A DNA stretch of 48,912 nt from NCBI GenBank assembly GCA_017470085.1, contig JAFUFE010000010.1, forward strand, positions 1 through 48,912, given 5' to 3'. Positions 18,020-26,558 of this stretch are shown here, in pieces (the first letter of the stretch is position 1; every line of letters begins with the position of its first letter). The notes under the pieces are model-generated. The model was not told where the DNA came from. It saw only the letters and a program-made list of their open reading frames with translations, and did not search any database. Position numbers and translations under genes: made by a program. Source of the DNA: Treponema sp. (GTDB taxonomy: Bacteria; Spirochaetota; Spirochaetia; Treponematales; Treponemataceae).

Positions 18020-18119
18020 TGTCGTGTTGCCGTATATTGCCCTAACGATAATTTTTAAGAAATCCGCTATTTCGTATCCTTTTTTCAGTATATTTTTTTA
18101 GAATAATAGAGTATAGTTA

Positions 18120-18572
18120 ATGGTGGCGCGGGTATTTCGATGAAAACCGTACTGTCGAGTTTCTTGATGTCGATTTCATGCGCGTTGTAGCGTACAGAAA
18201 CTCTATTAATGCAGGGAATAGACCCGATGCGTCCGGTGGGAAAAAGGGTAGGGGTGATTATTCAGCTGTGGAACAAGCTGGCTATTCGTTTCCTGTTGTT
18301 GACATGCAAGTAATATATGTGTCATCGTTGCAATATGGCAATGCGGTACGTGGTTAGAAAGCGGCGCATTGAATACATGAAAACCGTCTGCGGAGTGCGT
18401 ATAAAATATACTACCACAACCGATAGGTTGACAGCACAGGCAGAAAGTACGCAGCATGCAGCTCGCATCGGTTTGGGTAAAAGCGGCTATAGGCTGCTCC
18501 ATACTGTTGCAGGAGCGGCAAGTGTTGCACACAGCGCGATGGCTTGAACAAAATCGTAAATCGTTCATATAA
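18120..18572 (+). pseudogene. Decayed acyl-CoA thioesterase (4HBT/hotdog family) of the APE-like cluster
   Basis: Pieces of one thioesterase can be read in order but in different frames. An ATG at 18120 opens MVARVF, then the frame shifts to DENRTVEFLDVDFMRVV (from 18139), the catalytic-Asp region of FxDVDxMxVV thioesterases. Around 18216-18250 another frame reads E-stop-TRCVRWEKG, matching the family's E-x-ARC-x-LLEKIG. From 18253 the first frame resumes with GDYSAVEQAGYSFPVVDMQ and ends at a stop at 18355. HENRLRSAYKIY (from about 18379) and RLTAQAESTQ (from 18425) are further C-terminal pieces in different frames. At least three frameshifts and several stops rule out a working gene. Its place before lolA is where aryl-polyene clusters carry a thioesterase. 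Confidence 0.75.
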
Positions 18573-18612
18573 ACGGTTTACGTATGATTTTTGTTTTTTA
18601 GGAGAATGGAAT

Positions 18613-19236
18613 ATGACGAGACGGATGAATATAATCATTACAATTACACTACTTGGTATGGCGTGCGTATATGGACAAAACGTAACATTGCAAACGGTTA
18701 CTGCATCACTGGCAAAACGACAGGTAACAACAGGTGATTTTACGCAGATTAAAAAAATACGGAATCGGACGCTTACTTCAACCGGAACGTTCATATTCAG
18801 CCGTGAAGGCATCATCTGGGACACGCAAAAGCCGTTCCCGTCAACGATTGTCATCGGCACAACCGCTATTGTTCAGATAATGCCCGACGGTAAACGGACT
18901 GTCATTGAAGCTGCCGGGAATCAAATGTTTACCGGTATGTCATCCGCGTTAACAGGTGTTTTTGCGGGAGATATTTCTCAGATTGAGGACAACTTTTCCG
19001 TTGCGTTTAACGTACAGGGCACCGAGTGGGAAGCGCGGTTGACCCCTCGTGACTCAAGTATGGAAGCCGTTATGCAGTCAGTTACGGTGCACGGCACGAT
19101 GAACAGCGGCGATGCCGTATTAACGACCATCGTTGTAGAAGAGCCGGCAGGAAGCACCATTACGTATATACTGTCAAATCAAAAATATCCGGGAGCACTC
19201 ACTGATGAACAACGTGCCGCGTTTGTCGCGCAATAA
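18613..19236 (+). CDS. LolA-like outer-membrane lipoprotein carrier of the APE-like cluster
   Basis: 207 residues with a signal peptide (IIITITLLGMACVYG, cleavage after about residue 21). The body has the LolA pattern: GDFTQIKKIRNRTLTSTGTFIFSREGIIWDTQKPFPSTIVIG. LolA proteins ferry lipidated cargo across the periplasm; the version in aryl-polyene clusters is thought to move the polyene lipid. Start at ATG 18613 with the Shine-Dalgarno TTAGGAG 8 nt upstream; the longer frame from 18544 lies in pseudogene sequence. The last 32 nt overlap the MMPL gene, so the pair is coupled. Confidence 0.82.
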   Translation: MTRRMNIIITITLLGMACVYGQNVTLQTVTASLAKRQVTTGDFTQIKKIRNRTLTSTGTFIFSREGIIWDTQKPFPSTIVIGTTAIVQIMPDGKRTVIEAAGNQMFTGMSSALTGVFAGDISQIEDNFSVAFNVQGTEWEARLTPRDSSMEAVMQSVTVHGTMNSGDAVLTTIVVEEPAGSTITYILSNQKYPGALTDEQRAAFVAQ

Positions 19237-21565
19237 ATTGTACACTGCTGTTTGGATACTGTTCCATGCAGTCATCATTTTATCTTTTTTGATTTCACTC
19301 AATGTCGGCAGACCGCTCACAATAGACGCCGACCTGTTCAATATGATTCCAAAGCCAAACATCGACAAAGGCATGAACGCCGCCGATGAATATCTGACAG
19401 AACAGCTCGGCCAAAAAGTATATATTTTAGTGGCGAATAAAGACTTTGCCGTTGCAAAAACGAACGCTCAATATATATATGAACAACTTGAAGGTAGCGA
19501 ATATTTTTCTTCCATCTCATTCTACTCTGACAGCAGCGCATTAAGTGCGATGTCCGACTACGTACACCAGTATCGCTGGAACTTACTTGATGCTGCCGCC
19601 ATAGCCGAAATCACCGCGCCGGAAGGTGCAGAGCAATTTGCACATACTGCGCTTGCCAAAGCATACGGAGCATTCACGTTTTCTTCGTTTGATGATTTGG
19701 AAAATGACCCATTTATGCTTGGCGACTATACACTGCAAAACTATGTGCAGGCATCACAGAATTCGCGTACGGCCATGTCACAAAAGGACGGCGTGCTCGC
19801 ATCATTTTATAACGATGAATGGTACGTAATGATAAGCGGCGTACTGAGTAAATCGGGGGCAGCACTTGCGAGCAAGGCAAACGGAATAACACTTATCTAT
19901 GACGTGTGCACGCCACTCGAAAATACTGGAACCCGTATTGTGTATTCTGGCACGCCGTTCTACAGTCACAAAAATTCTACATCGGCGCAAAGCGAAATTT
20001 CATTGATTTCCACGGTAGCGTTCGCTATGCTCATTATAGTGCTGCTGATTGTGTTTGGAACACCTTTGCCGATTGTGGCATCTGTTGTTTCCATTTTGAT
20101 TTCAATTGCAACAGCGTTTTCATTGACGCATTTTATATTCGGAAAAATTTCAGTACTGACACTCGTGTTTGGTACATCGCTCATCGGCTCCTGTATCGAT
20201 TATAGTTTACATTTTTTTATCAACTGGAAAGGGAACAGCACGCTTCCAACCGGTACGAGCATCAGAAATCATTTGGTAGTCGGGCTGCTGTTGTCGCTCG
20301 TCTCTACGGAAATTTGTTATTTGATGCTCGTGTTTGCGCCGTTCAATCTGCTAAAACAAATGGCCGTATTTTCATTGAGCGGTATTTTAAGTTCATTCCT
20401 CACAGTTATCTGCCTCTATCCGCTACTGCCAATACCGAAAAAAAATCGCTCTATAAAAATAATGAAATATTACCACCGTCTACCAGAAAAAAAACGACAT
20501 CGCGCCGGAATGATAGTAACGATTGTGTTTTTTATCGGTACTCTTTTGACGCTCGGTATTTTTCATAAAAACATCATAATAAAAAATGATGTCGGTTCGC
20601 TGTACACGATTGAAGGACGGCTCGCGACTGATGCCGCAATCGCAGAGAAAATTCTACAGTATGATCCACGCGGCTGGTTCATTGTCAGCGGAGATAGCGC
20701 AGAAGAAGTCTTGCAGCGAGAAGAACACATTGCCGCGGAGCTTCGGAAAATAAATGAAGGAAAGCCGCTCGGCGGATATCTGGCAACGTCGCTGTTTATT
20801 CCGTCGCAGGCAGCACAGAAACGTTCCCGTGCGGCAGTTGCACTGTTATTACCCTATGCGGAACAACAATATGCAGATTTAGGTTTTAGTCCGTCACGTG
20901 CGGAACAGTTTAATGAGGCGTTTGAACAGTCGCATACTGATTTTATTACGCCGGAAAGTACCGCTGTGCCTGAATATCTACGCGCATCGTTAAGTTTAGC
21001 ATGGCTGGGGAAAATCGACGGAAAATATTATTCAATCGTGCTGCCGGCGTCCATTACCGATACAGCAGCGTACATTGCGCTCGCGGACAGCGATCCTAAC
21101 GTCTACTTTCAAGACAAAATGGCAGATGTAAGCACCGATTTAGATAATCTGACGCACACAATTTTGATATTATTCGGCGTTGCATACATCGTAATATTCG
21201 TTGTACTAAAATTCTTCTATTCGTGGAAAAATACGTTGCGAATAGTTTCTATTCCATTGCTTATCGTGCTTGTTATCGTTTCCGTCTTTGCAGCGGCAGG
21301 AATACCGCTTGAGTTTTTTTCGATAACGGGAATGATTTTAGTTTTTGGGCTTGGGTTAGATTACGTCATTTATCTGATAGAAAACGATAAACGCAACGAT
21401 AAAACTGAATTCGGAAAACTTGAGCCGTTCGCTATATTATTGTCATTTTTGACGACCGCAGTGTCGTTCGGAGCGCTGGCTTTGAGCACATTCGTACCGG
21501 TGCATTTACTCGGACTGTCGATTTTTTTAGGGTTGACCACCGCGTTTATCTGCACACTATTCTAG
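19205..21565 (+). CDS. MMPL/RND-family exporter of the APE-like cluster
   Basis: 786 residues in two repeats. Each half has a first helix (LYTAVWILFHAVIILSFLI; HRAGMIVTIVFFIGTLLTLGI), a large periplasmic loop, and five more helices such as LISTVAFAMLIIVLLIVFG and the GLGLDYVIYLIEND segment, whose Asp lies where proton-coupled transporters have one. This is the SSD-like, lipid-exporting MMPL type. With LolA it would lift a lipid product out of the inner membrane. The gene starts inside lolA. Length is about normal for APE-type MMPL exporters, and the frame is intact, unlike the thioesterase upstream. Confidence 0.85.
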   Translation: MNNVPRLSRNKLYTAVWILFHAVIILSFLISLNVGRPLTIDADLFNMIPKPNIDKGMNAADEYLTEQLGQKVYILVANKDFAVAKTNAQYIYEQLEGSEYFSSISFYSDSSALSAMSDYVHQYRWNLLDAAAIAEITAPEGAEQFAHTALAKAYGAFTFSSFDDLENDPFMLGDYTLQNYVQASQNSRTAMSQKDGVLASFYNDEWYVMISGVLSKSGAALASKANGITLIYDVCTPLENTGTRIVYSGTPFYSHKNSTSAQSEISLISTVAFAMLIIVLLIVFGTPLPIVASVVSILISIATAFSLTHFIFGKISVLTLVFGTSLIGSCIDYSLHFFINWKGNSTLPTGTSIRNHLVVGLLLSLVSTEICYLMLVFAPFNLLKQMAVFSLSGILSSFLTVICLYPLLPIPKKNRSIKIMKYYHRLPEKKRHRAGMIVTIVFFIGTLLTLGIFHKNIIIKNDVGSLYTIEGRLATDAAIAEKILQYDPRGWFIVSGDSAEEVLQREEHIAAELRKINEGKPLGGYLATSLFIPSQAAQKRSRAAVALLLPYAEQQYADLGFSPSRAEQFNEAFEQSHTDFITPESTAVPEYLRASLSLAWLGKIDGKYYSIVLPASITDTAAYIALADSDPNVYFQDKMADVSTDLDNLTHTILILFGVAYIVIFVVLKFFYSWKNTLRIVSIPLLIVLVIVSVFAAAGIPLEFFSITGMILVFGLGLDYVIYLIENDKRNDKTEFGKLEPFAILLSFLTTAVSFGALALSTFVPVHLLGLSIFLGLTTAFICTLF

Positions 21566-21729
21566 CGGCATATCCAGAAGTCGCATGGAGCTGCACGGCT
21601 CAAAATACCGCTCCTGTTTCCCGCCGTCTACTGCACATTTCTAACCGGCGGAGCGCCATGCCGCGTAAGAAATGGCGGGCTGGATTTTTGCAACGCACGC
21701 TGCGACACACACTGTAGCGCGGGCATTTT
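21566..21729. other. Intergenic spacer with inverted repeats
   Basis: Between the converging MMPL and acetyltransferase genes. It contains GC-rich imperfect repeats (GGCGGAGCGCCATGCCGC region, and a CGCTGCGACACACACTGTAGCG near 21697-21720). No clean T-tract terminator is seen. The segment may mark the edge of the insertion that brought in the acetyltransferase. Confidence 0.4.
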
Positions 21730-22356
21730 TCACGGTACTGCCGGAAAAACAAAATCGTCTACATCAAACTGCCGGTCTTTATAAAAAAACGGCCGATCGG
21801 CTTCGGTAATCATTCTGATAACGCGGCACGGATTTCCCGCTGCAATAACATTGTCAGGGATGTTTTTTGTGACGACACTGCCTGCCCCGATGACTGTGTT
21901 GCTTCCGATGTGCACGCCGGGAAGAATACAAGTGTTGCCACCAATCCACACGTTGTCACCGACAACAATGTCAATACCGTATTCATAGCCGGAATTGCGC
22001 GACTCAGGATGAATCGGATGCCCCGCTGTATACATGGAAACATTGGGCGCGCACAGCACATTGCTGCCGAGCGTCACTGTGCCGACATCGAGAATGACAA
22101 GATTATAGTTTGCATAAAAATCTTCACCAACAGTAATATTATAGCCATAGTCACAGTGAAACGGCGGTTCAATATGAACGCGGCTGCCCGTTTTTCCGAG
22201 AATTTGTTTGAGCAGAGCAGTCTGTTCATGCCATCGCTCCGGCGGCAAATTGTTGTACTCATACAGACGTTTTCTATTTTCTTGCCGTTCTTCGGCCAGC
22301 CCGTCCATCCACGCCTTGTAGGGGAGGTTTTGACGCATTCGTTCTTTTTGATTCAT
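21730..22356 (-). CDS. maa: Maltose O-acetyltransferase-like left-handed beta-helix acetyltransferase
   Basis: 208 residues. CoA-dependent O-acetyltransferase of the LacA/Maa/NodL group, acting on sugars. The N-terminal helical part (MRQNLPYKAWMDGLAEER) is the Mac domain. Hexapeptide repeats follow: NITVGEDFYANYNLVILDVGTV, APNVSMYTAGHPIHPESR with the catalytic His, VVGDNVWIGGNTCILPGV and VIGAGSVVTKNIPDNVIAAGNP. Start at 22356 by the Shine-Dalgarno AAGGAG 8 nt upstream. It sits on the opposite strand between MMPL and DUF3261, breaking an otherwise all-plus cluster, and so is probably an insertion without a role in that pathway. Confidence 0.9.
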   Translation of the reverse strand: MNQKERMRQNLPYKAWMDGLAEERQENRKRLYEYNNLPPERWHEQTALLKQILGKTGSRVHIEPPFHCDYGYNITVGEDFYANYNLVILDVGTVTLGSNVLCAPNVSMYTAGHPIHPESRNSGYEYGIDIVVGDNVWIGGNTCILPGVHIGSNTVIGAGSVVTKNIPDNVIAAGNPCRVIRMITEADRPFFYKDRQFDVDDFVFPAVP

Positions 22357-22477
22357 GACGACACTCCTTGAAAATATTTTAAACAGTATATCACAATTTT
22401 GCCGGCACGTTTTAGCGGGCATGCTGCACATATGTGTACCGTTTCTAGTCAGCGGAGATACATCCGCTGGTACTATC

Positions 22478-22506
22478 TTGCCAAAACAGAGCGATACATT
22501 TAAAAT
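22478..22506 (+). promoter_or_regulatory. Promoter of the DUF3261 gene (leaderless)
   Basis: TTGCCA at 22478-22483, 17 bp, TAAAAT at 22501-22506, ending 7 nt before the ATG at 22513. No Shine-Dalgarno. It gives the second half of the cluster its own promoter after the acetyltransferase insertion. Confidence 0.65.
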
Positions 22507-22512
22507 AAACAC

Positions 22513-23121
22513 ATGCGTACTGTTTTTCTAACCCGTTTTTGTGCGGTGCCCTTTTTTTTGTGTATACTGATTGCAGAACTCGCTTCCTGCGCAACAACAA
22601 AAATGGGTACGCCAATTTACCATGTATATATCACAAATACCAGACGTGTCGCTGTGTTGCCCCCCTCTGCTCTGGATAGCACCGTTGACCAGCTGTACCA
22701 GTTAAAGCTTTCATATAAAGATGATGATTTTTCAATCCTTGCATACGTATCGGCAGATAAAACCGCTATCAACATAGTGATGCTTTCCGATTTTGGAACA
22801 GAAGTTGGGGCAATCAGCTATACAGCAGATGGGATTTCTGCAACGGCATTGCCTGATTCACTACCGGCAAAATACATCATTATGGATTTTCAAAATGCAT
22901 TTTATGCATTAGATGCATTGCATGAAACTTACGCAACCGCACGATTAAACTTTACAGAAGTTCCGATTGACCATTCGGATGCTGCCAGCGGTGCAACTAC
23001 TGTGCGCACAATTCGAGACGGCAATAAAATTATCGAGACAATAACATATGCAGGAAACGTCATTACGATAGCAAACCATCTCCGCGGATATACGTATACA
23101 TTGACAGGAGCATCAGAATAA
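22513..23121 (+). CDS. DUF3261-family lipoprotein of the APE-like cluster
   Basis: 202 residues. Signal peptide with lipobox LASC at about residue 26. The body shows the DUF3261 layout: LPPSALDSTVDQLYQLKLSY, LAYVSADKTAINIVMLSDFGTEVGAISY, and MDFQNAFYALDAL. DUF3261 lipoproteins are regular members of aryl-polyene clusters, with unknown biochemical role, probably in product handling at the outer membrane. Its stop overlaps the next start by one base (TAATG), so it is coupled to the ApeP-like dehydratase. In canonical clusters a ketosynthase gene usually follows DUF3261; here none does. Confidence 0.75.
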   Translation: MRTVFLTRFCAVPFFLCILIAELASCATTKMGTPIYHVYITNTRRVAVLPPSALDSTVDQLYQLKLSYKDDDFSILAYVSADKTAINIVMLSDFGTEVGAISYTADGISATALPDSLPAKYIIMDFQNAFYALDALHETYATARLNFTEVPIDHSDAASGATTVRTIRDGNKIIETITYAGNVITIANHLRGYTYTLTGASE

Positions 23122-23615
23122 TGAAACCGATTACGGTCAATCAATATATTCCACATGATGAACTTGAAACACTGCTGCCGCATAAAGGAAAGATGTTTCT
23201 GCTTTCACGGGTAACGCAGCACGACGTATTCGAACACACAATTACAAGCGAGTACGACATTACACCAGACTGTATTTTCTATGAAGAAACGCTCGACGGC
23301 GTACCATCTTGGGCAGGATTTGAATTTATGGCACAGGGCATCTCCGCGCTCACCGGCATTACAAACAAAACACTCGGACGGAAACCACGCCCCGGTTTTT
23401 TATTGAGCGTCGTTGATTTTATGGCTTCTGTGCCTCTATTAAAGAACGGTACCACAATTAAAATGAATGTAAAAGAAGATTACCGTGCCGACGATGTGTA
23501 CCGCTACAACTGCGCGTTGTATGCGCACCGCGGAGATGCAGAACCAGCGGCAACAGCAAAGATTACGGTAATGGAGACGGACGATGTTAGGGAGCTCTTT
23601 GGCGAAAAACAGTAA
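23121..23615 (+). CDS. ApeP-like 3-hydroxyacyl-ACP dehydratase (hotdog fold)
   Basis: 164 residues. The pattern LLPHKGKMFLLSRV, then CIFYEETLDGVPSWAGFEFMAQGISALTG and GFLLSVVDF, fits the ApeP/FabZ-like group of aryl-polyene dehydratases, in which the GHFP motif is replaced by FxxxxxxVPxWxGxEYMAQ. It would partner the ApeI-like enzyme upstream. Translation is coupled to DUF3261. The reading frame is intact. Which dehydration step it does is inference. Confidence 0.78.
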   Translation: MKPITVNQYIPHDELETLLPHKGKMFLLSRVTQHDVFEHTITSEYDITPDCIFYEETLDGVPSWAGFEFMAQGISALTGITNKTLGRKPRPGFLLSVVDFMASVPLLKNGTTIKMNVKEDYRADDVYRYNCALYAHRGDAEPAATAKITVMETDDVRELFGEKQ

Positions 23616-23873
23616 TACACGGCGAACCGCATGCGCCGCCGTGGAGCCGCTTGTTGCCCGGCTTTGCCGGGCAATGAGGGTACCGAACGGCGGAAGGGCG
23701 GATAGGAGAAAAGTTTCGCCTTGAAAAAAAAGAGCGGTTATTCAGCGCAGGTACGTCCAGCAACGTGTAAAAACGCGTAAAATAGAATTGTTTAAATTTA
23801 TAGGGAACTGCTGGAAGCAATGATGAGAGAGCTATGCGCCGCGGCTACCGACAAAGTTTATGAAGGAGTACAT
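23616..23873. repeat. GC-rich hairpins and spacer between the ApeP-like and fabG genes
   Basis: Two stems are visible: CACGGCG (23618-23624) with CGCCGTG (23637-23643), and a perfect TTGCCCGGC-TTT-GCCGGGCAA at 23654-23674. The second has no T-tract, so it resembles a repetitive extragenic palindrome or an RNA-stability element. The remainder holds an AAGGAG Shine-Dalgarno for fabG. Confidence 0.5.
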
Positions 23874-24614
23874 ATGTCAGACGAAGTAAAAAAAATTATT
23901 GTAACAGGTGCGTCGGGCGGCATTGGTCGCGCGATTGCAGTGGCATGCGCAAAGGCAGGATACTACGTTATCTGTCATTATAATCACGGAAAAGAAAAAT
24001 CGGAAGAAACGCTTTCGCAGATTACGGCAGCTGACGGCGCGGGCGAGATTGTGCAGTTTGATGTAGCAGACCGCGCCGACTGCAAAACAAAGCTTGATGC
24101 AATCACCGAGAAACACGGCGCGCTCTGGGGCATTGTGAACAATGCGGGCATTACGCGCGACAACACATTTGTGGGGCTTACGGGCGGCGATTGGGATTCT
24201 GTCATTCACACGAACCTTGACAGTTTTTTCAACGTGATTCAGCCGCTTGCCATGCCTATGGTGCGCAAAAAACGCGGGCGCATTATCGCTATTTCTTCGG
24301 TGAGCGGCATTATGGGAAACCGCGGGCAGACGAATTACAGCGCATCTAAAGCGGGCATTATTGGAGCAGCAAAAGCGCTTGCGGTGGAGCTTGCGAGCCG
24401 CCACATCACGGTGAACACGATTGCGCCCGGCGTCATTGAAACTGACATGACTGCCGCAATAAATGAAGAGGCAAAAAAAATCATCATGCAGACGATTCCT
24501 ATGTCGCGCGCGGGCACGCCGGAAGAAGTTGCATCGCTCGCGGTGTTTTTGCTTTCGGAAGAAGCGTCGTACATCACGCGCCAAGTGATTGCAGTAGACG
24601 GCGGCATTCATTAA
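23874..24614 (+). CDS. fabG: 3-oxoacyl-ACP reductase (FabG/ApeQ type)
   Basis: 246 residues. NADPH-dependent SDR that reduces 3-ketoacyl-ACP to 3-hydroxyacyl-ACP. TGASGGIGRAIA (cofactor loop), NNAGITRD, and the catalytic Ser142, Tyr155 and Lys159 (SSVSG and NYSASKAG), with the same spacing as E. coli FabG, and APGVIETDMT. Start at 23874, preceded by AAGGAG; the longer frame from 23820 is not FabG-like. Adjacent to the ApeP-like dehydratase, so it probably serves the same chain-modifying pathway; a role in general fatty-acid synthesis cannot be excluded. Confidence 0.9.
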   Translation: MSDEVKKIIVTGASGGIGRAIAVACAKAGYYVICHYNHGKEKSEETLSQITAADGAGEIVQFDVADRADCKTKLDAITEKHGALWGIVNNAGITRDNTFVGLTGGDWDSVIHTNLDSFFNVIQPLAMPMVRKKRGRIIAISSVSGIMGNRGQTNYSASKAGIIGAAKALAVELASRHITVNTIAPGVIETDMTAAINEEAKKIIMQTIPMSRAGTPEEVASLAVFLLSEEASYITRQVIAVDGGIH

Positions 24615-24775
24615 GCGAATTTGATAAAACCGCTTGCTTTTAGTGTCTCCGCTGTAGTATCTTTACGAGAGATAGTTTGCATGCACTAACTCTCTTGCCC
24701 TGCGGAGTGGATTTTCTAATTTTTACCACGCAAAAAAATAAATGAACCGCCGCACAGCACGATGCTATCAGGTAG

Positions 24776-24804
24776 TTGCGCAGGCATTATCGGCGTGTTA
24801 AAAT
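24776..24804 (+). promoter_or_regulatory. Promoter of the lipoprotein gene at 24811 (leaderless)
   Basis: TTGCGC at 24776-24781, 17 bp, TAAAAT at 24799-24804, ending 7 nt before the ATG. No Shine-Dalgarno. Confidence 0.6.
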
Positions 24805-24810
24805 CGTTGT

Positions 24811-25413
24811 ATGCACATACACAACAATCAGGTAAAATATAGCGCGTTGTTTGCCATGGTGGGTATAGTAGTCGTGGTAACCGGCTGTGTAACCACAACA
24901 CAACATGAACTAACAACGGCGTATACCGAACTGGCTGAAATATTTGAAACAAGCGTTCTCTCTGGCTGGATTGGAAAAACGGAAACGGAATTACTTGCCG
25001 TATATGGAGAACCGCATAAAAGAGAATCAACTTCTGACAGTACTGTTGTCTTTTCGTTTCTTAACGCAGAAAAATCACAGTATAAAATTCCCGCACATAT
25101 CGCTGTATACACAGATGCCTACTACGACGCGCCGACAGATTACCGGAAGTCCTGCCCCGATGTCTGTGCTATTCTATTTTATCTTGATACTGGACGCCGC
25201 ATTACAAACATCGACACAATGCAAGCATCGCGTTCGCTCATACAGCCGCCGCAGGACTGGCTGCCTGATGAACAGTTTTTAGCGGCATACCACACTTATG
25301 ACGCACAGTTGCAGCGGCAAAGAAAAGCACGCATCACAACGGGCATCATTGAAACCATAGCGACGGTGTTGTATGACAGCGATACCGCCGCCGCTGCTCA
25401 AGCGCAGAAATAA
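24811..25413 (+). CDS. Uncharacterised lipoprotein
   Basis: 200 residues. Signal peptide SALFAMVGIVVVVTGC with Cys as the lipidation site (lipobox VTGC). Then SGWIGKTETELLAVYGEPHKRE, a segment like the small SmpA/OmlA-type domain in outer-membrane lipoproteins (G-x-T-x-x-x-L-x-x-x-x-GEP). After that, strands and a helical, Gln/Arg-rich C-terminus. I do not recognise a named family with confidence. It stands alone between the fabG end and cysK. Confidence 0.75.
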   Translation: MHIHNNQVKYSALFAMVGIVVVVTGCVTTTQHELTTAYTELAEIFETSVLSGWIGKTETELLAVYGEPHKRESTSDSTVVFSFLNAEKSQYKIPAHIAVYTDAYYDAPTDYRKSCPDVCAILFYLDTGRRITNIDTMQASRSLIQPPQDWLPDEQFLAAYHTYDAQLQRQRKARITTGIIETIATVLYDSDTAAAAQAQK

Positions 25414-25448
25414 GCGTCCTATCTATAAAAAAGCCCGAAAAATCGCAC

Positions 25449-25497
25449 TATAATACATATATACCCTATTGACATAATAGGAAATTTGTGTATTATA
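25449..25497 (+). promoter_or_regulatory. cysK promoter with candidate Rrf2-type operator
   Basis: Perfect consensus TTGACA (25469-25474), then TATTAT (25491-25496) at 16 bp or ATTATA at 17 bp. Two nested inverted repeats surround it: TATAATACA (25449-25457) with TGTATTATA (25489-25497), and CCTATT (25465-25470) with AATAGG (25476-25481). GTATT followed by CATTATAG is also found in the promoter of the Rrf2 gene at 26980, so a common regulator is likely. Confidence 0.6.
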
Positions 25498-25622
25498 CAT
25501 TATAGACACTTACAGAGACCGCTACCGATCCTCTGTGCAGAGAATATGTGTTACGTTCAGCCCGCAGCGTATACAAAAATTGCCACAGGAAAAAGGCAGC
25601 AGCTTTATTTTGGAGGACAGTT

Positions 25623-26558
25623 ATGAATCGTATAAAACAAGGTGCGGAAGAACTCATCGGACAGACGCCATTGCTCGAACTGCATCGTTTTGCAAAGGCA
25701 AAAAATATCGCTACAGTAAAACTCGTGGCAAAACTTGAGCTCTTTAATCTTTCCGGTTCGGTAAAAGACAGGATTGCCGCTGCAATGATTGAAGCCGCAG
25801 AACAATCTGGTACGTTAAAACCCGGTGCAACGATTGTTGAACCGACTTCAGGCAATACCGGCATTGGTATTGCCGCAGTAGCCGCAGCCAAAGGCTACAA
25901 AGTAATCATTACGCTTCCGGAAACAATGAGCGTCGAACGTCGTTCCATGATGAAAATATACGGCGCGGAATTAGTTTTGACCGATGGTACACTGGGCATG
26001 AAAGGTGCCATCGCAAAAGCGGACGAAATCAGAAAATCAACGCCTGGCGCAATTACGCTCGGACAGTTTGAAAATCCGGCAAATCCCGCCATACATAAAA
26101 AAACGACCGGCCCTGAAATTTGGGACGACACTGACGGCGCGGTCGATATATTTATTTCCGGCGTTGGAACAGGCGGTACTATTTCCGGTGCCGGAGCATA
26201 TCTCAAGTCAAAGAATCCTGCCATAAAAATAGTTGCCGTTGAGCCAAAGGACAGTCCGGTGCTTTCTGGCGGGACTGCCGCTCCTCATAAAATTCAAGGC
26301 ATTGGCGCAGGTTTTATCCCTGCCACATTGGATACGACTCTGTATGATGAAGTAATCCCCGTTTCAAATGAAGAAGCATTTTTAACCGCCAGAGAATTTG
26401 TACAATCGGAAGGCGTACTTGTCGGTATTTCGTCAGGGGCGGCGTTGCACGCGGCAGTAAGAATGGCTCAGCGGCCGGAAAACAACGGCAAAATGATTGT
26501 AGTGCTCTTACCGGATTCGGGTGACCGGTATCTGTCTACGCCGCTCTTTTCCGAATAA
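25623..26558 (+). CDS. cysK: Cysteine synthase A (O-acetylserine sulfhydrylase)
   Basis: PLP enzyme making cysteine from O-acetylserine and sulfide. 311 residues. Lys48 in SGSVKDR is the Schiff-base residue; PTSGNTGIG binds the substrate carboxylate; GVGTGGTISG binds the PLP phosphate; GISSGAA is near the C-terminus. Start at 25623 with a good Shine-Dalgarno (TTGGAGG). No serine acetyltransferase (cysE) is nearby. The leader is about 120 nt and carries the operator candidates listed above. Confidence 0.94.
   Translation: MNRIKQGAEELIGQTPLLELHRFAKAKNIATVKLVAKLELFNLSGSVKDRIAAAMIEAAEQSGTLKPGATIVEPTSGNTGIGIAAVAAAKGYKVIITLPETMSVERRSMMKIYGAELVLTDGTLGMKGAIAKADEIRKSTPGAITLGQFENPANPAIHKKTTGPEIWDDTDGAVDIFISGVGTGGTISGAGAYLKSKNPAIKIVAVEPKDSPVLSGGTAAPHKIQGIGAGFIPATLDTTLYDEVIPVSNEEAFLTAREFVQSEGVLVGISSGAALHAAVRMAQRPENNGKMIVVLLPDSGDRYLSTPLFSE

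Noticed and set aside
1688-23720. Hairpin-rich spacers at 1.7, 21.6 and 23.6 kb as one dispersed repeat family
   Set aside because: They share only GAACGGCGGA-like fragments; no alignable unit was found by eye.
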